Origin: Sphingomonas jeddahensis
Lineage (GTDB): Bacteria > Pseudomonadota > Alphaproteobacteria > Sphingomonadales > Sphingomonadaceae
DNA length: 64,000 bases
Direction of reading: 5' to 3'
NCBI RefSeq assembly: GCF_001981525.1
Contig: NZ_MPSB01000003.1
Location: 310,001-374,000, forward strand
In this document: in pieces, positions 14,572 to 23,410 of the stretch
Layout of the letters: every line of letters starts with the position of its first letter
How positions within the stretch are numbered: the first letter of the stretch is position 1
Notes under the pieces: generated by a model
The model's input: only the letters and a program-made list of their open reading frames with translations
Told to the model about the DNA's origin: nothing
Database searches by the model: none
Position numbers and translations under genes: made by a program

Positions 14572-17052
14572 ATGACTGACTCGCTCTTCACGTACGACGA
14601 CGGCGACATCGATACGAACCGTACCGCCAACACGCACCTCAACGATCTGATCGGTCAGCGTTATTCGCGTCGTCAGACGCTGCGGGGCGGCCTGACCGCG
14701 ATGACCACAGCGGTGTTCGGCGGCGTGCTGCTCGCCGGCTGCGATGACGAGGGCGATCTGCTGACGCGTGACAGCGTGACGGTTTCGGCGGGCCAGACCG
14801 CAACGGCAAACGCCGGCAAGACGGTGACGCTGCAGGGCACCGCCAGCGACACGGCGCAGAGCGTGGCCTGGACCCAGGTGAGCGGCCCAGCCGTGACGCT
14901 GGCCAATGCCAACACGCGTACCGCCTCCTTCACCGCGCCGGCCGTCAGCGCCGCCACGCCACTGGTCTTCCGCTTCACCGGCACGACCGGGGTGGGCGAC
15001 ACCGCGACCGCTGACACCACCGTCACCATCTCGCCGGCAACGCTGGACTTCACGGCGGTGGCGAAGAACCGCAACGACCTGGTCACGGTACCAGCCGGCT
15101 ACACCGTGACGGTGCTGTATCGCCTAGGGGACCCGATCAACGCCAACACCCCGGCCTATGCCAACAATGGCACCGACACCAATTTCGGCGCGCGCGCCGG
15201 CGATCATCATGACGGCATGAGCTTCTTCGGTCTGGCAGCAACGGGAGCGGCGCGCGACCCGTCGGGCAGCACGCGTGGCCTGCTGGTTCTCAACCACGAG
15301 AATATCACCGAAAGCTACCTGCACGTGAACGGCCAGACCCGCGTCAACGGCGCGCGGCCGGAAGCCGAGGCGATCAAGGAGATCGAGGCGCATGGCGTAT
15401 CGGTGATCGAAGTCACGCGCGGCGCATCGGCGTGGAGCTACGTCCAGACATCGGCACTCAATCGCCGCATCACCCCCAACACGCCCATGGCGTTCAACGG
15501 CCCGGTGAAAGGCCACCCGATGCTGCGCACCGCCTATTCGAAGGATGGCACGCAGGGTCGCGGTACGATCAACAATTGCGCCAACGGCACGATGCCCTGG
15601 GGCACCTATGCCACGGCTGAGGAAAACTGGGCGGGATATTTCCGTCGCGACCGCGGCGATGCGGCCGTGCGTACCGCCGCCGGCAAGGCGAACGAGAACA
15701 CCAGCCTGTCGCGCTACGGCATCAGCGAAGGCCGCGCCGGCAACTACGGCTGGACGACGGTGACCCCGGCCGACTCGTCGAACACCGTGTTCCGCAAGTG
15801 GAACGCGACCGCCGTTGCCGACGCCGCCCCGGACGGCACGGCCGACTTCCGCCACGAGCCGTTCCAATATGGCTGGATCGTCGAGATCGATCCGTACAAC
15901 GTCAATTCGGTGCCGCGTAAACGCACCGCGCTTGGCCGCATGAACCACGAGGGTGTCGAGCCGAGCCGAATGATCGCCGGCGTGAAGCCCGCCTTCTACA
16001 TGGGTGACGACGCGCAGAACGAATATATCTACAAGTTCGTGTCGAACACGGCGTGGTCGGCAGCGGACGCCAATGCGGCGGATCGTCTGGCGATCGGCGA
16101 CAAGTATCTCGATGCCGGCGCGCTCTACGTCGCGAAGATGAACGCTGATGGCACGGGCCAGTGGCTGCCTCTGGTGTTCAACCAGGGCCCGCTGACCAGC
16201 GGCAATGCGACCTATCCGTTTGCGGATCAGGCCGACGTGCTGATCAATTGCCGCATCGCGGCCGATCTGGTCGGAGCCACGCCGATGGACCGTCCGGAAT
16301 GGACGGCGGTGAACCCGGCGAATGGTGAGATGTACTGCACGCTCACCAACAATTCGTCGCGCACCCCGGCCCGCACCGACGCCGCCAACCCGCGTGCCTA
16401 TCTGGACCCGCGCACCGACGGTCGCACCGGCAGCGGCAACGTCAACGGCCATGTCATCCGCCTGCGCGAGAATGGCGATACCAGCGAGGCGACTGCCTTC
16501 ACCTGGGACATCTATGCCTTTGGCGCTGGCAGCGACCTGAACAAGGACAACATCAATCTGTCGGGTCTGGACGACACCAACGACTTCTCGTCGCCCGACG
16601 GCATCTGGTTCAGCCTGCCGTCGAACGTCGCGGGCCAGGGTGCGAGCCCGGTCATGTGGCTGCAGACCGACGACGGTGCCTATACCGACGTCACCAACAA
16701 CCAGATGCTGGCGGCGATCCCGGGCCGCGTCGGTGACGGCGGCACCAAGACGATCACCAACACCACCGCGGCCGGCACCGGCACCGCGACCACGCGGGTC
16801 GGCAAGGCACCGGGCGCGACGCTGAAGCGCTTCCTGGTCGGTCCCAAAGAGTGCGAGATCACCGGCATTACCTCGACGCCGGATGGCAAGGCGCTGTTTG
16901 TCAACATCCAGCACCCCGGCGAAAATGGCGATCCGGCCAACATCACGTCGAGCTGGCCGGCCTCGCAGACCGGCACGCCGGCGACCGCCAGCCGCCCGCG
17001 TTCGGCGACGATCGTGATCACCCGCACTGACGGCGGTCTGGTCGGGATCTGA
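14572..17052 (+). CDS. phoX: PhoX-family alkaline phosphatase (DUF839), Tat-exported
   Basis: PhoX enzymes are extracytoplasmic phosphomonoesterases that release phosphate from organic esters. The product is 826 residues from the ATG at 14572, behind GGGGGG. The N-terminus carries a twin-arginine signal (SRRQTLRGG, residues 32-40). Its hydrophobic stretch ends in LLAGC, so Cys57 sits in a lipobox-like sequence and a lipidated Tat substrate is possible. Residues about 65-160 form an inserted Ig/PKD-like segment (AGKTVTLQGTASD, WTQVSGP). The PhoX core follows: VLNHENITESY, EAIKEIEAHGVSV, GRMNHEGVEPS, SPDGIWF, and the C-terminal CEITGI. The upstream Pho box agrees with the assignment. Metal ligands were not verified one by one. 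Confidence 0.85.
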   Translation: MTDSLFTYDDGDIDTNRTANTHLNDLIGQRYSRRQTLRGGLTAMTTAVFGGVLLAGCDDEGDLLTRDSVTVSAGQTATANAGKTVTLQGTASDTAQSVAWTQVSGPAVTLANANTRTASFTAPAVSAATPLVFRFTGTTGVGDTATADTTVTISPATLDFTAVAKNRNDLVTVPAGYTVTVLYRLGDPINANTPAYANNGTDTNFGARAGDHHDGMSFFGLAATGAARDPSGSTRGLLVLNHENITESYLHVNGQTRVNGARPEAEAIKEIEAHGVSVIEVTRGASAWSYVQTSALNRRITPNTPMAFNGPVKGHPMLRTAYSKDGTQGRGTINNCANGTMPWGTYATAEENWAGYFRRDRGDAAVRTAAGKANENTSLSRYGISEGRAGNYGWTTVTPADSSNTVFRKWNATAVADAAPDGTADFRHEPFQYGWIVEIDPYNVNSVPRKRTALGRMNHEGVEPSRMIAGVKPAFYMGDDAQNEYIYKFVSNTAWSAADANAADRLAIGDKYLDAGALYVAKMNADGTGQWLPLVFNQGPLTSGNATYPFADQADVLINCRIAADLVGATPMDRPEWTAVNPANGEMYCTLTNNSSRTPARTDAANPRAYLDPRTDGRTGSGNVNGHVIRLRENGDTSEATAFTWDIYAFGAGSDLNKDNINLSGLDDTNDFSSPDGIWFSLPSNVAGQGASPVMWLQTDDGAYTDVTNNQMLAAIPGRVGDGGTKTITNTTAAGTGTATTRVGKAPGATLKRFLVGPKECEITGITSTPDGKALFVNIQHPGENGDPANITSSWPASQTGTPATASRPRSATIVITRTDGGLVGI

Positions 17053-17100
17053 TCGGGCTGGGGCGCGCTTGCCTCGACGGCAGGGGCGCCCCGCCGCAGA

Positions 17101-17193
17101 TTCATCCCGCGCAGGCGGGGATCCATATCGGCGAACGTCGCGGCTCCAGCCGCTGGTTCGAAGCTTATGGATCGCCGCCTGCGCGGGGATGAC
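17101..17193. repeat. Imperfect inverted repeat after phoX
   Basis: Arms of about 25 bases (TCATCCCCGCGCAGGCGG-type, ending GGATCCATA) lie at 17101-17128 and 17166-17193 with a loop of about 38 bases. Placed between convergent genes, it could terminate transcription from both sides. It belongs to the class of short palindromic intergenic repeats seen elsewhere in this window. Confidence 0.7.
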
Positions 17194-17218
17194 GCGTTTT
17201 GGCGGGGCGTGGACGGCT

Positions 17219-18391
17219 TTACCGATCTGTTCGAATCGCCCCAGCCGCGCGCACTTCCGCCAGCGTCGGCCAGCCGTTGACCGCCATCAGCAGGTCGGCC
17301 TCGGCGAGAATGCATTTAAGAACATGCGCGCAGCCTTCTGCGCCGCCTAGCGCAAGGCCGTAGGCATAAGGACGCCCGATCCCAACGGCATCGGCACCGA
17401 GTGCGATTGCCTTTACCACATCGGTGCCCGAGCGAATGCCGCTATCGAACAGCACCGGCACACGGCCGTTCACCGCTTCGGCCACCGCGGGCAGCATGTC
17501 GATTGCGGCAATACCGCCGTTCGCCTGGCGGCCGCCGTGGTTCGACACATAGATGCCGTCGGCGCCGCCATCAATCGCGCGGCGGGCGTCGTCCGGGTGG
17601 CAGATGCCCTTCAGCACGATCGGCAGCTTGGTGATCGATTTCAGCCACGACATGTCTTCCCACGTCAGCACCTTGCCGAAGGTCGCGCCCCAGGTGCCAA
17701 TGGCGGTGCGCAGGTCGTCCTCGGGCGACTTGCCGCCCAGCATGGCGCGGAAGCGCGGATCGGTGAAATAGTTCTGGAGCACGTGGCCGCGCAGCTGCGG
17801 GAAGTTTGACGGGTTTAGATCGCGCGGGCGCCAGCCGGTGACCCAGGTGTCGAGCGTGACGATGATTGCCTTGTAGCCCGCGGCCTCGGCCCGGCTGACG
17901 AGGCTTTCCGCAAGTTCCCGGTCGCGCGGGGTGTAGAGCTGAAAGAAGGCCGGGGTGTCACCGCAGGCGGCCTGAACGTCCTCCAGCGGGTCGTTGGACA
18001 GCGTCGAGGCGGTGAGCGGCACGCCGGTGGCGGCGGAGGCCTGCGCGGCCGCAATGTCGCCGTGCTGATCCTGCGACATCATGCCGGTGACGCCGATCGG
18101 AGCCATGAAAACGGGCGAGGGAAGCCTTAGGCCGAACAGATCCGTTGTGAGATCGCGATGAGTCGCGTCGACCATCATCCGTGGCACCATGCCCCAATGG
18201 CGGAAGGCGCGGGCGTTCTCATCCTGGGTGAATTCGTCGCCGCAGCCGCCCTGGACATAGGTGAGGACGTGGGACGGGAGGGCCGCCTGGGCGCGCTTTT
18301 CCAGCGTGGCGAAATCGACGGGGAGGGTGGGGACGATGCCGGAAAGGCCGGCGCCGTAGATCTGGGTTTGCAGGTCGCCGTAATGCGGCAT
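17219..18391 (-). CDS. FMN-dependent alpha-hydroxy-acid oxidase, lactate 2-monooxygenase-like
   Basis: A TIM-barrel flavoprotein of 390 residues from the ATG at 18391 (GGAG upstream). It follows the mycobacterial lactate 2-monooxygenase pattern closely: YGDLQTQIYGAGLSG at the N-terminus, TYVQGGCGDEFTQ, SPVFMAPIGVTGM, FFQLYTPRDRELAESL, TLDTWVTGWRPRDLN, and the active-site segment GIYVSNHGGRQANGG with the catalytic histidine and arginine. The C-terminal FMN phosphate region FDSGIRSGTDVVKA is intact. The family oxidises L-2-hydroxy acids; the monooxygenase form yields acetate and CO2 from lactate. Exact substrate is inferred. It lies alone between phoX and the glucosidase/GT pair. Confidence 0.85.
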   Translation of the reverse strand: MPHYGDLQTQIYGAGLSGIVPTLPVDFATLEKRAQAALPSHVLTYVQGGCGDEFTQDENARAFRHWGMVPRMMVDATHRDLTTDLFGLRLPSPVFMAPIGVTGMMSQDQHGDIAAAQASAATGVPLTASTLSNDPLEDVQAACGDTPAFFQLYTPRDRELAESLVSRAEAAGYKAIIVTLDTWVTGWRPRDLNPSNFPQLRGHVLQNYFTDPRFRAMLGGKSPEDDLRTAIGTWGATFGKVLTWEDMSWLKSITKLPIVLKGICHPDDARRAIDGGADGIYVSNHGGRQANGGIAAIDMLPAVAEAVNGRVPVLFDSGIRSGTDVVKAIALGADAVGIGRPYAYGLALGGAEGCAHVLKCILAEADLLMAVNGWPTLAEVRAAGAIRTDR

Positions 18392-18524
18392 GGATTTGCT
18401 CTCCTTTGGCGCGCAGTGTTGCGGACGGGGGGAGGTGATGTCCACCATCACCTGACTGGGGATTCAGGAGGCGCGTCGATTCCCGTTCGCCCCTGTTCTT
18501 GTTGAAGGGCATGGCGCTGCTTGG

Positions 18525-18553
18525 TCCGTGCTTCGACAGGCTCAGCACGAACC
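18525..18553. repeat. Dispersed repeat unit (CTTCGACAGGCTCAGCACGAAC type)
   Basis: The sequence around GCTTCGACAGGCTCAGCACG in the gap upstream of the hydroxy-acid oxidase is a single arm of the repeat that occurs as an inverted pair at 28782-28864. No matching second arm lies nearby. It is a REP-like intergenic unit with no visible gene. Confidence 0.5.
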
Positions 18554-18600
18554 GGGGAGGCGCGGCTCGCTTTTCATAAACGCAGGGCGAGCGGGTGGAG

Positions 18601-19608
18601 CTATCCGATCAGCCGCTCGTACAGCCTGACGTAATCATCCGCCATGCGCTCAACGCTGAAGCGTTCGGCGACACGCTGACGACACTTGGCGCGGTCGATC
18701 TCTGCGACCCGGGCGATTGCCTCCACCGCCTCTTCCACCGTGTCGACGAGGAATCCGGTGACGCCGTGCTCGATCAACTCGGGCATGGAGCCGCGATTGA
18801 AGGCGATCACCGGGGTGCCGCAAGCCATGGCCTCAACGACCGACAAGCCGAAGGGTTCGTCGAAGCCGATCAGGTGGAGGAGCGCGCCCGCCTGCCCGAG
18901 CGCGCGGGTGCGAGCCTCGCCGCCGACCACACCGTGAAAGATCACACGGTCGTTGTCGATGTGTGGCGCGACGTGGCGCTCGTGATAGCCTTCGTCCTGG
19001 ACCAGGCCGGCCATGACCAGGCGTTTTCCGGCGATCCGGGCGGCGGAAATGGCATCGTGTGGGCCCTTGTCGGGGTGAATTCGGCCGAAAAACAGAAGAT
19101 CGTCGCTGCCGACCGGATCGAAGGGGAAATCATCCAGCGGAATGCCGTGATGAATCGTTTCGGCATAGCTGAGCGACGGGTGGCGATCGGCGTCGCTGAT
19201 CGAAACGTAGTGTACGTTGTCGTCGTACCGTTGGTAGACCGGCACGATCCGCTCGGACGAGAAGCCGTGGATCGTCGTCAGCATTGGCGTGTCGATCAGC
19301 CTTGACCAAGCGAGCGGCATGAAATCGGCCTGGTTGTGGATGAGGTCGAACTTGCCGGCCTGTTCGATGCAATTGGCGATGTGCATCGCTTCCCACACCT
19401 TGGCATCGAGGTGTGGCGGCTCGGAATAGCCGCGCGGAGCAACGCCTTCGAGCTTGCCGGCGGTGTGTGAGTTCTGCGTGGCGAAGAGCGTAACGTCGAC
19501 GCCGCGAGCGACGAGCGCTTCGGTCAGCAGGCTCGTCACCAATTCCCAGGGACCATAGCCGGTCGGCGGCGTGGGCCAAGAGATCGACGACAACATGGCG
19601 ATGCGCAT
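18601..19608 (-). CDS. Glycosyltransferase family 4 (GT-B fold)
   Basis: A retaining sugar transferase of 335 residues with no membrane segment. The N-terminus ([22 protein letters not shown]) has the acceptor-domain glycine-rich loop, and the C-terminal half has FFGRIHPDKGP and the donor-binding signature EPFGLSVVEAMACGTPVIAFNRGSMPE with the two glutamates spaced as in GT4 enzymes. The start codon shares one base with the stop codon of the upstream GH13 gene (TGATG), so translation is coupled. Donor and acceptor cannot be read from the sequence; the partnership suggests glucoside metabolism or compatible-solute synthesis, which is inference. Confidence 0.85.
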   Translation of the reverse strand: MRIAMLSSISWPTPPTGYGPWELVTSLLTEALVARGVDVTLFATQNSHTAGKLEGVAPRGYSEPPHLDAKVWEAMHIANCIEQAGKFDLIHNQADFMPLAWSRLIDTPMLTTIHGFSSERIVPVYQRYDDNVHYVSISDADRHPSLSYAETIHHGIPLDDFPFDPVGSDDLLFFGRIHPDKGPHDAISAARIAGKRLVMAGLVQDEGYHERHVAPHIDNDRVIFHGVVGGEARTRALGQAGALLHLIGFDEPFGLSVVEAMACGTPVIAFNRGSMPELIEHGVTGFLVDTVEEAVEAIARVAEIDRAKCRQRVAERFSVERMADDYVRLYERLIG

Positions 19609-21197
19609 CAGTTATTCAGCTCCACGACGAACCCTTCATTTGCTTCGATACGCCCGTCGAACGCGCTTCGATCACCGGTGGCGACGAGGATCGCGCCGGT
19701 GGCGCCCGGCCGTGAGATTTCGCGCGGCTCATCCGCTAGGTTGAGCGCCACGAATATTCGTTGCTCACCGTGGCAGCGTTCAAAGGCGAGAACGTTGGGC
19801 GGTGCATCGCGCATCGTCAGCGTGCCGAGCGATAGCGCGGGGCTGTTCCGGCGCGCGGCAAGCAGGCGGCGGTAGAGCGTGAGCATCGATTGCGGATCTC
19901 CGTCCTGCGCGGCGACGTTGCGGGTGCGCCAATCGGGATGAAGCGGGAGCCATGGCTCGGCGCTGGAGAAGCCGGCGTTGGGCGAAGCGTCCCAGGGCAT
20001 GGGGGTGCGCGAGCGGTCGCGGCCGAGGCCCATGCCGGGCTGGCGCAGATCCTGTGGGTCACGGATGCGATCGGGCGGGATGTGGACGGTGCCGATGCCG
20101 ATCTCGTCCCCCTGGTAGAGCGTCGGCGTACCGCGCAGCGTGAGCAGCAGCATGGCGGCGACACGCGCCTGCGCCTCTCCGATGCGCGCGGCAATGCGCG
20201 GCGCGTCGTGGCTGCCGATCACCCAGTTCGGCCAGCCGTGTGCGGGAATGGCGGCGTCATAGTCCGCGATCAGCTTCGCCAGCGTGTCGCGATCCCAACG
20301 GTTCTCGATCAGCTCGAAATTGAAGGGGAGGTGGACGCCGGGCTCGGCGGCGGTGCCGTACCAGCGCATCAGGCGATCACGCGGCAGGAAGATTTCGCCG
20401 ACCAGCAGCGTCTCGCCATAATCGTCGGCGAGCTGGCGCATGGCGCGAGTATGGGCGTGCGCTTCGGGCTGGTCGGTAGAATGATGCTGGAGGAGGCGCA
20501 GTTTCTCGGCCATGCCTTCGCGCCAGTCGGGGTTCGCCGGGTTATCGGGCAAGCCCTCCGCCTTCACGATGTGCCAGAGCACGTCGATGCGGAAGCCGTC
20601 CACGCCGCGATCGAGCCAGAAGCGCATGACGTCGGTCATCGCCTGCGCGACTGCCGGGTTGCGCCAGTTGAGGTCGGCCTGTTCCTTCAGGAAGGTGTGC
20701 AAGTAATATTGGCCGGTCGCGGGATCGAACTCCCAGGCGGGGCCGCCCATGTCGCTGATCCAATTATTGGGCGGGCCGCCGTCCGACGCGGGGTCGCGCC
20801 AGATGTACCAATCGCGCTTTGGATTGTCGCGCGAGGAGCGACTTTCGACGAACCACGGGTGCTGCGTGGATGAATGGTTCGGGACGAAATCGAGCAGCAG
20901 CTTGAGCCCGCGTGCATGGACGGCGGCGAGCAGCCGGCCGAACGCCGCGAGATCGCCGAACATCGGCTCGATGCCGGTGTAATCGGCGACGTCATAGCCG
21001 AAATCGGCCATCGGCGACGGGAAGATCGGCGAGAGCCAGATCGCGTCCACGCCAAGGCTCGCGATGTGATCTAGGCGCGATTCGATGCCGGCGAGATCGC
21101 CGATGCCGTCGCCATCGCTGTCCGCGAAGGAGCGCGGATAGACCTGATAGATGACGCCGCGCTGCCACCAGGGCGCGGCGGGAGTTCCCTCGCTCAT
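19608..21197 (-). CDS. GH13 alpha-glucosidase (oligo-1,6-glucosidase-like)
   Basis: A cytoplasmic alpha-amylase-superfamily enzyme of 529 residues. Family regions are clear: [17 protein letters not shown] (nucleophile aspartate), LLVGEIFLP (acid/base glutamate) and [10 protein letters not shown] (transition-state aspartate). The start of the barrel, [21 protein letters not shown], is typical of exo-acting alpha-glucosidases. Calcium-site residues DSDGDGIGD are present. It is translationally coupled to the GT4 gene downstream and divergent from metX, 85 bases away. The gene could hydrolyse or transfer alpha-glucosyl units; specificity is unclear. Confidence 0.92.
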   Translation of the reverse strand: MSEGTPAAPWWQRGVIYQVYPRSFADSDGDGIGDLAGIESRLDHIASLGVDAIWLSPIFPSPMADFGYDVADYTGIEPMFGDLAAFGRLLAAVHARGLKLLLDFVPNHSSTQHPWFVESRSSRDNPKRDWYIWRDPASDGGPPNNWISDMGGPAWEFDPATGQYYLHTFLKEQADLNWRNPAVAQAMTDVMRFWLDRGVDGFRIDVLWHIVKAEGLPDNPANPDWREGMAEKLRLLQHHSTDQPEAHAHTRAMRQLADDYGETLLVGEIFLPRDRLMRWYGTAAEPGVHLPFNFELIENRWDRDTLAKLIADYDAAIPAHGWPNWVIGSHDAPRIAARIGEAQARVAAMLLLTLRGTPTLYQGDEIGIGTVHIPPDRIRDPQDLRQPGMGLGRDRSRTPMPWDASPNAGFSSAEPWLPLHPDWRTRNVAAQDGDPQSMLTLYRRLLAARRNSPALSLGTLTMRDAPPNVLAFERCHGEQRIFVALNLADEPREISRPGATGAILVATGDRSAFDGRIEANEGFVVELNN

Positions 21198-21282
21198 GGC
21201 AATCGTAACGCAGCGGCAACGGATGGGTTCACCATCGCCTCCGTGCTTCCCCCGATCGTTTCATGATGCTAGCGCGGCCCGC

Positions 21283-22401
21283 ATGTCCGCCGACGACCAG
21301 CGTTTCGGTCTCCAGCGCCACGTCATCCTGCCCGGCCCGCTGCCGCTCGACGGCGGGGGACGGCTCGCGCCGGTCGAGATCGCGTATGAGACCTATGGCA
21401 CCCTGGCGCCCGACGGCGGCAATGCGGTGCTGATCTGTCACGCGCTGACCATGGATCAGCATGTCGCGGGCGCTAATCCGCGCACGGGCAAGCCGGGTTG
21501 GTGGACGCAGATGGTTGGGCCCGGGCGACCGGTAGATACTGACCGCTTTTTCGTTGTGTGCGCCAATGTGCTGGGCAGTTGCATGGGATCTTCGGGGCCG
21601 GCGACGGTGGATCCGGCGACCGGCGCGCCGTTCGGAATGAGCTTCCCGGTTATCACCATCCGCGACATGGTGCGCGGGCAAGCGATGCTGCTCGATTACC
21701 TGGGCATCGGGCGGCTGAAGGCGGTGATCGGCGGATCAATGGGCGGGATGCAGGCGCTGAGCTGGCCTGCAACCTTCCCCGATCGTGTAGAGGCGGTGGT
21801 CGTGATCGCCTCTGCCGCGCGGCATTCCGCGCAGAACATCGCGTTCCACGAGGTCGGACGGCAAGCTGTGATGGCCGATCCGAATTGGCGCGGGGGCGAA
21901 TACTACGGGCATTCGACGCCCGCGGCGGGCCTCGCGGTGGCGCGGATGGCGGCTCACATCACTTACCTTTCCGAAGCTGGGCTGACGGAGAAGTTCGGGC
22001 GCAAGCTACAGGCGCGCGAGGCGAAGACCTTCGGCTTCGACGCCGATTTCCAGGTCGAGAGCTACCTGCGCTATCAAGGCATCGCATTCGTCGATCGCTT
22101 CGATGCGAACTCCTATCTCTATATCACCCGCGCGATGGATTATTTCGATCTGGCGGAAGAGCATGGCGGGCTGCTCGCCAATGCTTTCCGGCAGACCAAG
22201 GCACGGTTCGCGCTGATCAGCTTCGATACCGATTGGCTGTATCCGACGCGAGAATCGCGCGCGATCGTGCAGGCGCTGAACGCCGCCGGAGCGCCGGTGA
22301 GTTTCGTTGAGCTGTCCAGCCCGTACGGACACGATGCCTTTCTGCTTGATTCGCCAGAGATGAACCGGGTGGTCGCAGGGTTCATGGGGACGGGTTTGTG
22401 A
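21283..22401 (+). CDS. metX: Homoserine O-acyltransferase (MetX)
   Basis: First step of methionine synthesis from homoserine: acyl-CoA acylates the hydroxyl group. Alpha/beta-hydrolase fold of 373 residues from the ATG at 21283 (MSADDQRFG); the frame extends 44 codons upstream into the intergenic region but that part looks non-coding. Catalytic triad: Ser152 in GGSMGGMQ, Asp317 in DTDWLYP and His350 in YGHDAF. MetX enzymes use acetyl- or succinyl-CoA and I cannot tell which here. It overlaps metW by four bases, the standard metXW arrangement. Confidence 0.95.
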   Translation: MSADDQRFGLQRHVILPGPLPLDGGGRLAPVEIAYETYGTLAPDGGNAVLICHALTMDQHVAGANPRTGKPGWWTQMVGPGRPVDTDRFFVVCANVLGSCMGSSGPATVDPATGAPFGMSFPVITIRDMVRGQAMLLDYLGIGRLKAVIGGSMGGMQALSWPATFPDRVEAVVVIASAARHSAQNIAFHEVGRQAVMADPNWRGGEYYGHSTPAAGLAVARMAAHITYLSEAGLTEKFGRKLQAREAKTFGFDADFQVESYLRYQGIAFVDRFDANSYLYITRAMDYFDLAEEHGGLLANAFRQTKARFALISFDTDWLYPTRESRAIVQALNAAGAPVSFVELSSPYGHDAFLLDSPEMNRVVAGFMGTGL

Positions 22402-22997
22402 GCCTCCGCGCGGACCTCGCGATCATCGCAGATCATGTTGCGGGCGGAAGCCGGGTGCTCGACGTGGGCTGCGGGGACGGGGCGCTGATGGCGGCGCTGC
22501 GCGATAGCAAGCAGGCAGATGCGCGCGGGCTGGAGCTCGACCCGCGTAACGTTGCGGCGGCGGTGGGGCGCGGGCTCAGTGTCATCCAGGGCGACGCTGA
22601 CGTCGATCTGGCCGGCTATCCCGATGCGAGCTTCGACTATGCGATCCTGAGCCAGACGCTGCAGACCTGCCGGGCGCCCGATGCGGTGCTGGGGCAATTG
22701 CTGCGGATCGGGCGGCATGCCTTTGTCAGCTTCCCCAATTTCGCCCATTGGCGCGTGCGCGCCTCGCTGCTGTGGGGCGGGCGGATGCCGGTAACGCGAT
22801 TGTTACCCGAGCATTGGTACGACACCCCCAACATCCACCATCTGACGGTGGACGATTTCCGCGCCCATCTGAAGGAACGCGGCGTGGCGGTGGAGGGCGC
22901 GTGGTTCCTGTCGGGTGACAAGAAAACCACATCGGCGGCGGCAAATTTCCTCGCCGAACATGCAATCTTCCTGCTTCGGGGAACCAACCAAGGTTAA
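22398..22997 (+). CDS. metW: Methionine biosynthesis protein MetW
   Basis: SAM-dependent methyltransferase-fold protein of 199 residues. In other proteobacteria MetW forms a complex with MetX and is needed for homoserine acylation. The GTG start overlaps the metX stop (GTGA). Motif I is [11 protein letters not shown] (about residues 20-30), and the family segments [26 protein letters not shown] and [12 protein letters not shown] are all present. Full length. Confidence 0.95.
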   Translation: MSLRADLAIIADHVAGGSRVLDVGCGDGALMAALRDSKQADARGLELDPRNVAAAVGRGLSVIQGDADVDLAGYPDASFDYAILSQTLQTCRAPDAVLGQLLRIGRHAFVSFPNFAHWRVRASLLWGGRMPVTRLLPEHWYDTPNIHHLTVDDFRAHLKERGVAVEGAWFLSGDKKTTSAAANFLAEHAIFLLRGTNQG

Positions 22998-23020
22998 TCA
23001 TTGTTGCCGACCGACATATC

Positions 23021-23410
23021 ATGAGCAAGACCGCCCTCATCATCGAAGACGAGATCTTCGTCGCGCTCGACCTGGAGCGCATCCTTACCGACGCCGGCTA
23101 TCGGGTGGCGGGGATCGCCGCCGACAGCGAGCAGGCGCTGGCCGCCGCGCCGGGATGCGAGATCGCCTTTGTCGATATCAACCTGCGCGACGGGGCGACC
23201 GGTCCGCAGATCGCCGAGCAGCTCGCGCGCGACCATGGCGTGAAGGTGGTGTTCGTCACCGCCAATCCGTCGCAGATCGGCATTCCGTGCGAAGCCTTGG
23301 GCTATGTCCGCAAGCCGTTCAGCGACCAGGCGATCCTTGCCGCCGCCGCACTGGCGAGCGGGCAGCAGATGGCCAGCGACGACGTGATCAGGATCGGCGC
23401 GCTCGGCTGA
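23021..23410 (+). CDS. Single-domain response regulator
   Basis: A CheY-like receiver of 129 residues without an output domain. The acidic pocket is Glu9/Asp10, the phospho-acceptor is Asp52 in FVDINLRDG, the conserved threonine lies in VVFVTAN, and the lysine is in YVRKPF. It starts 23 bases after metW and its 3' end overlaps the 3' end of the convergent histidine kinase by 23 bases. It has no clear Shine-Dalgarno. An EcfG-like GGAAC...TGTT arrangement precedes it (22980-23005). It probably passes phosphate to or from the adjacent kinase; that is inference from position. Confidence 0.88.
   Translation: MSKTALIIEDEIFVALDLERILTDAGYRVAGIAADSEQALAAAPGCEIAFVDINLRDGATGPQIAEQLARDHGVKVVFVTANPSQIGIPCEALGYVRKPFSDQAILAAAALASGQQMASDDVIRIGALG

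Noticed and set aside
15124..16914. 596-codon minus-strand frame opposite phoX
   Set aside because: Antisense of a well-supported PhoX gene with signal and Pho box; no motif of its own.
21198..21282. Possible SAM-II riboswitch before metX
   Set aside because: The 85-base gap has no match to the conserved SAM-II pseudoknot sequence and is shared with the divergent GH13 gene.
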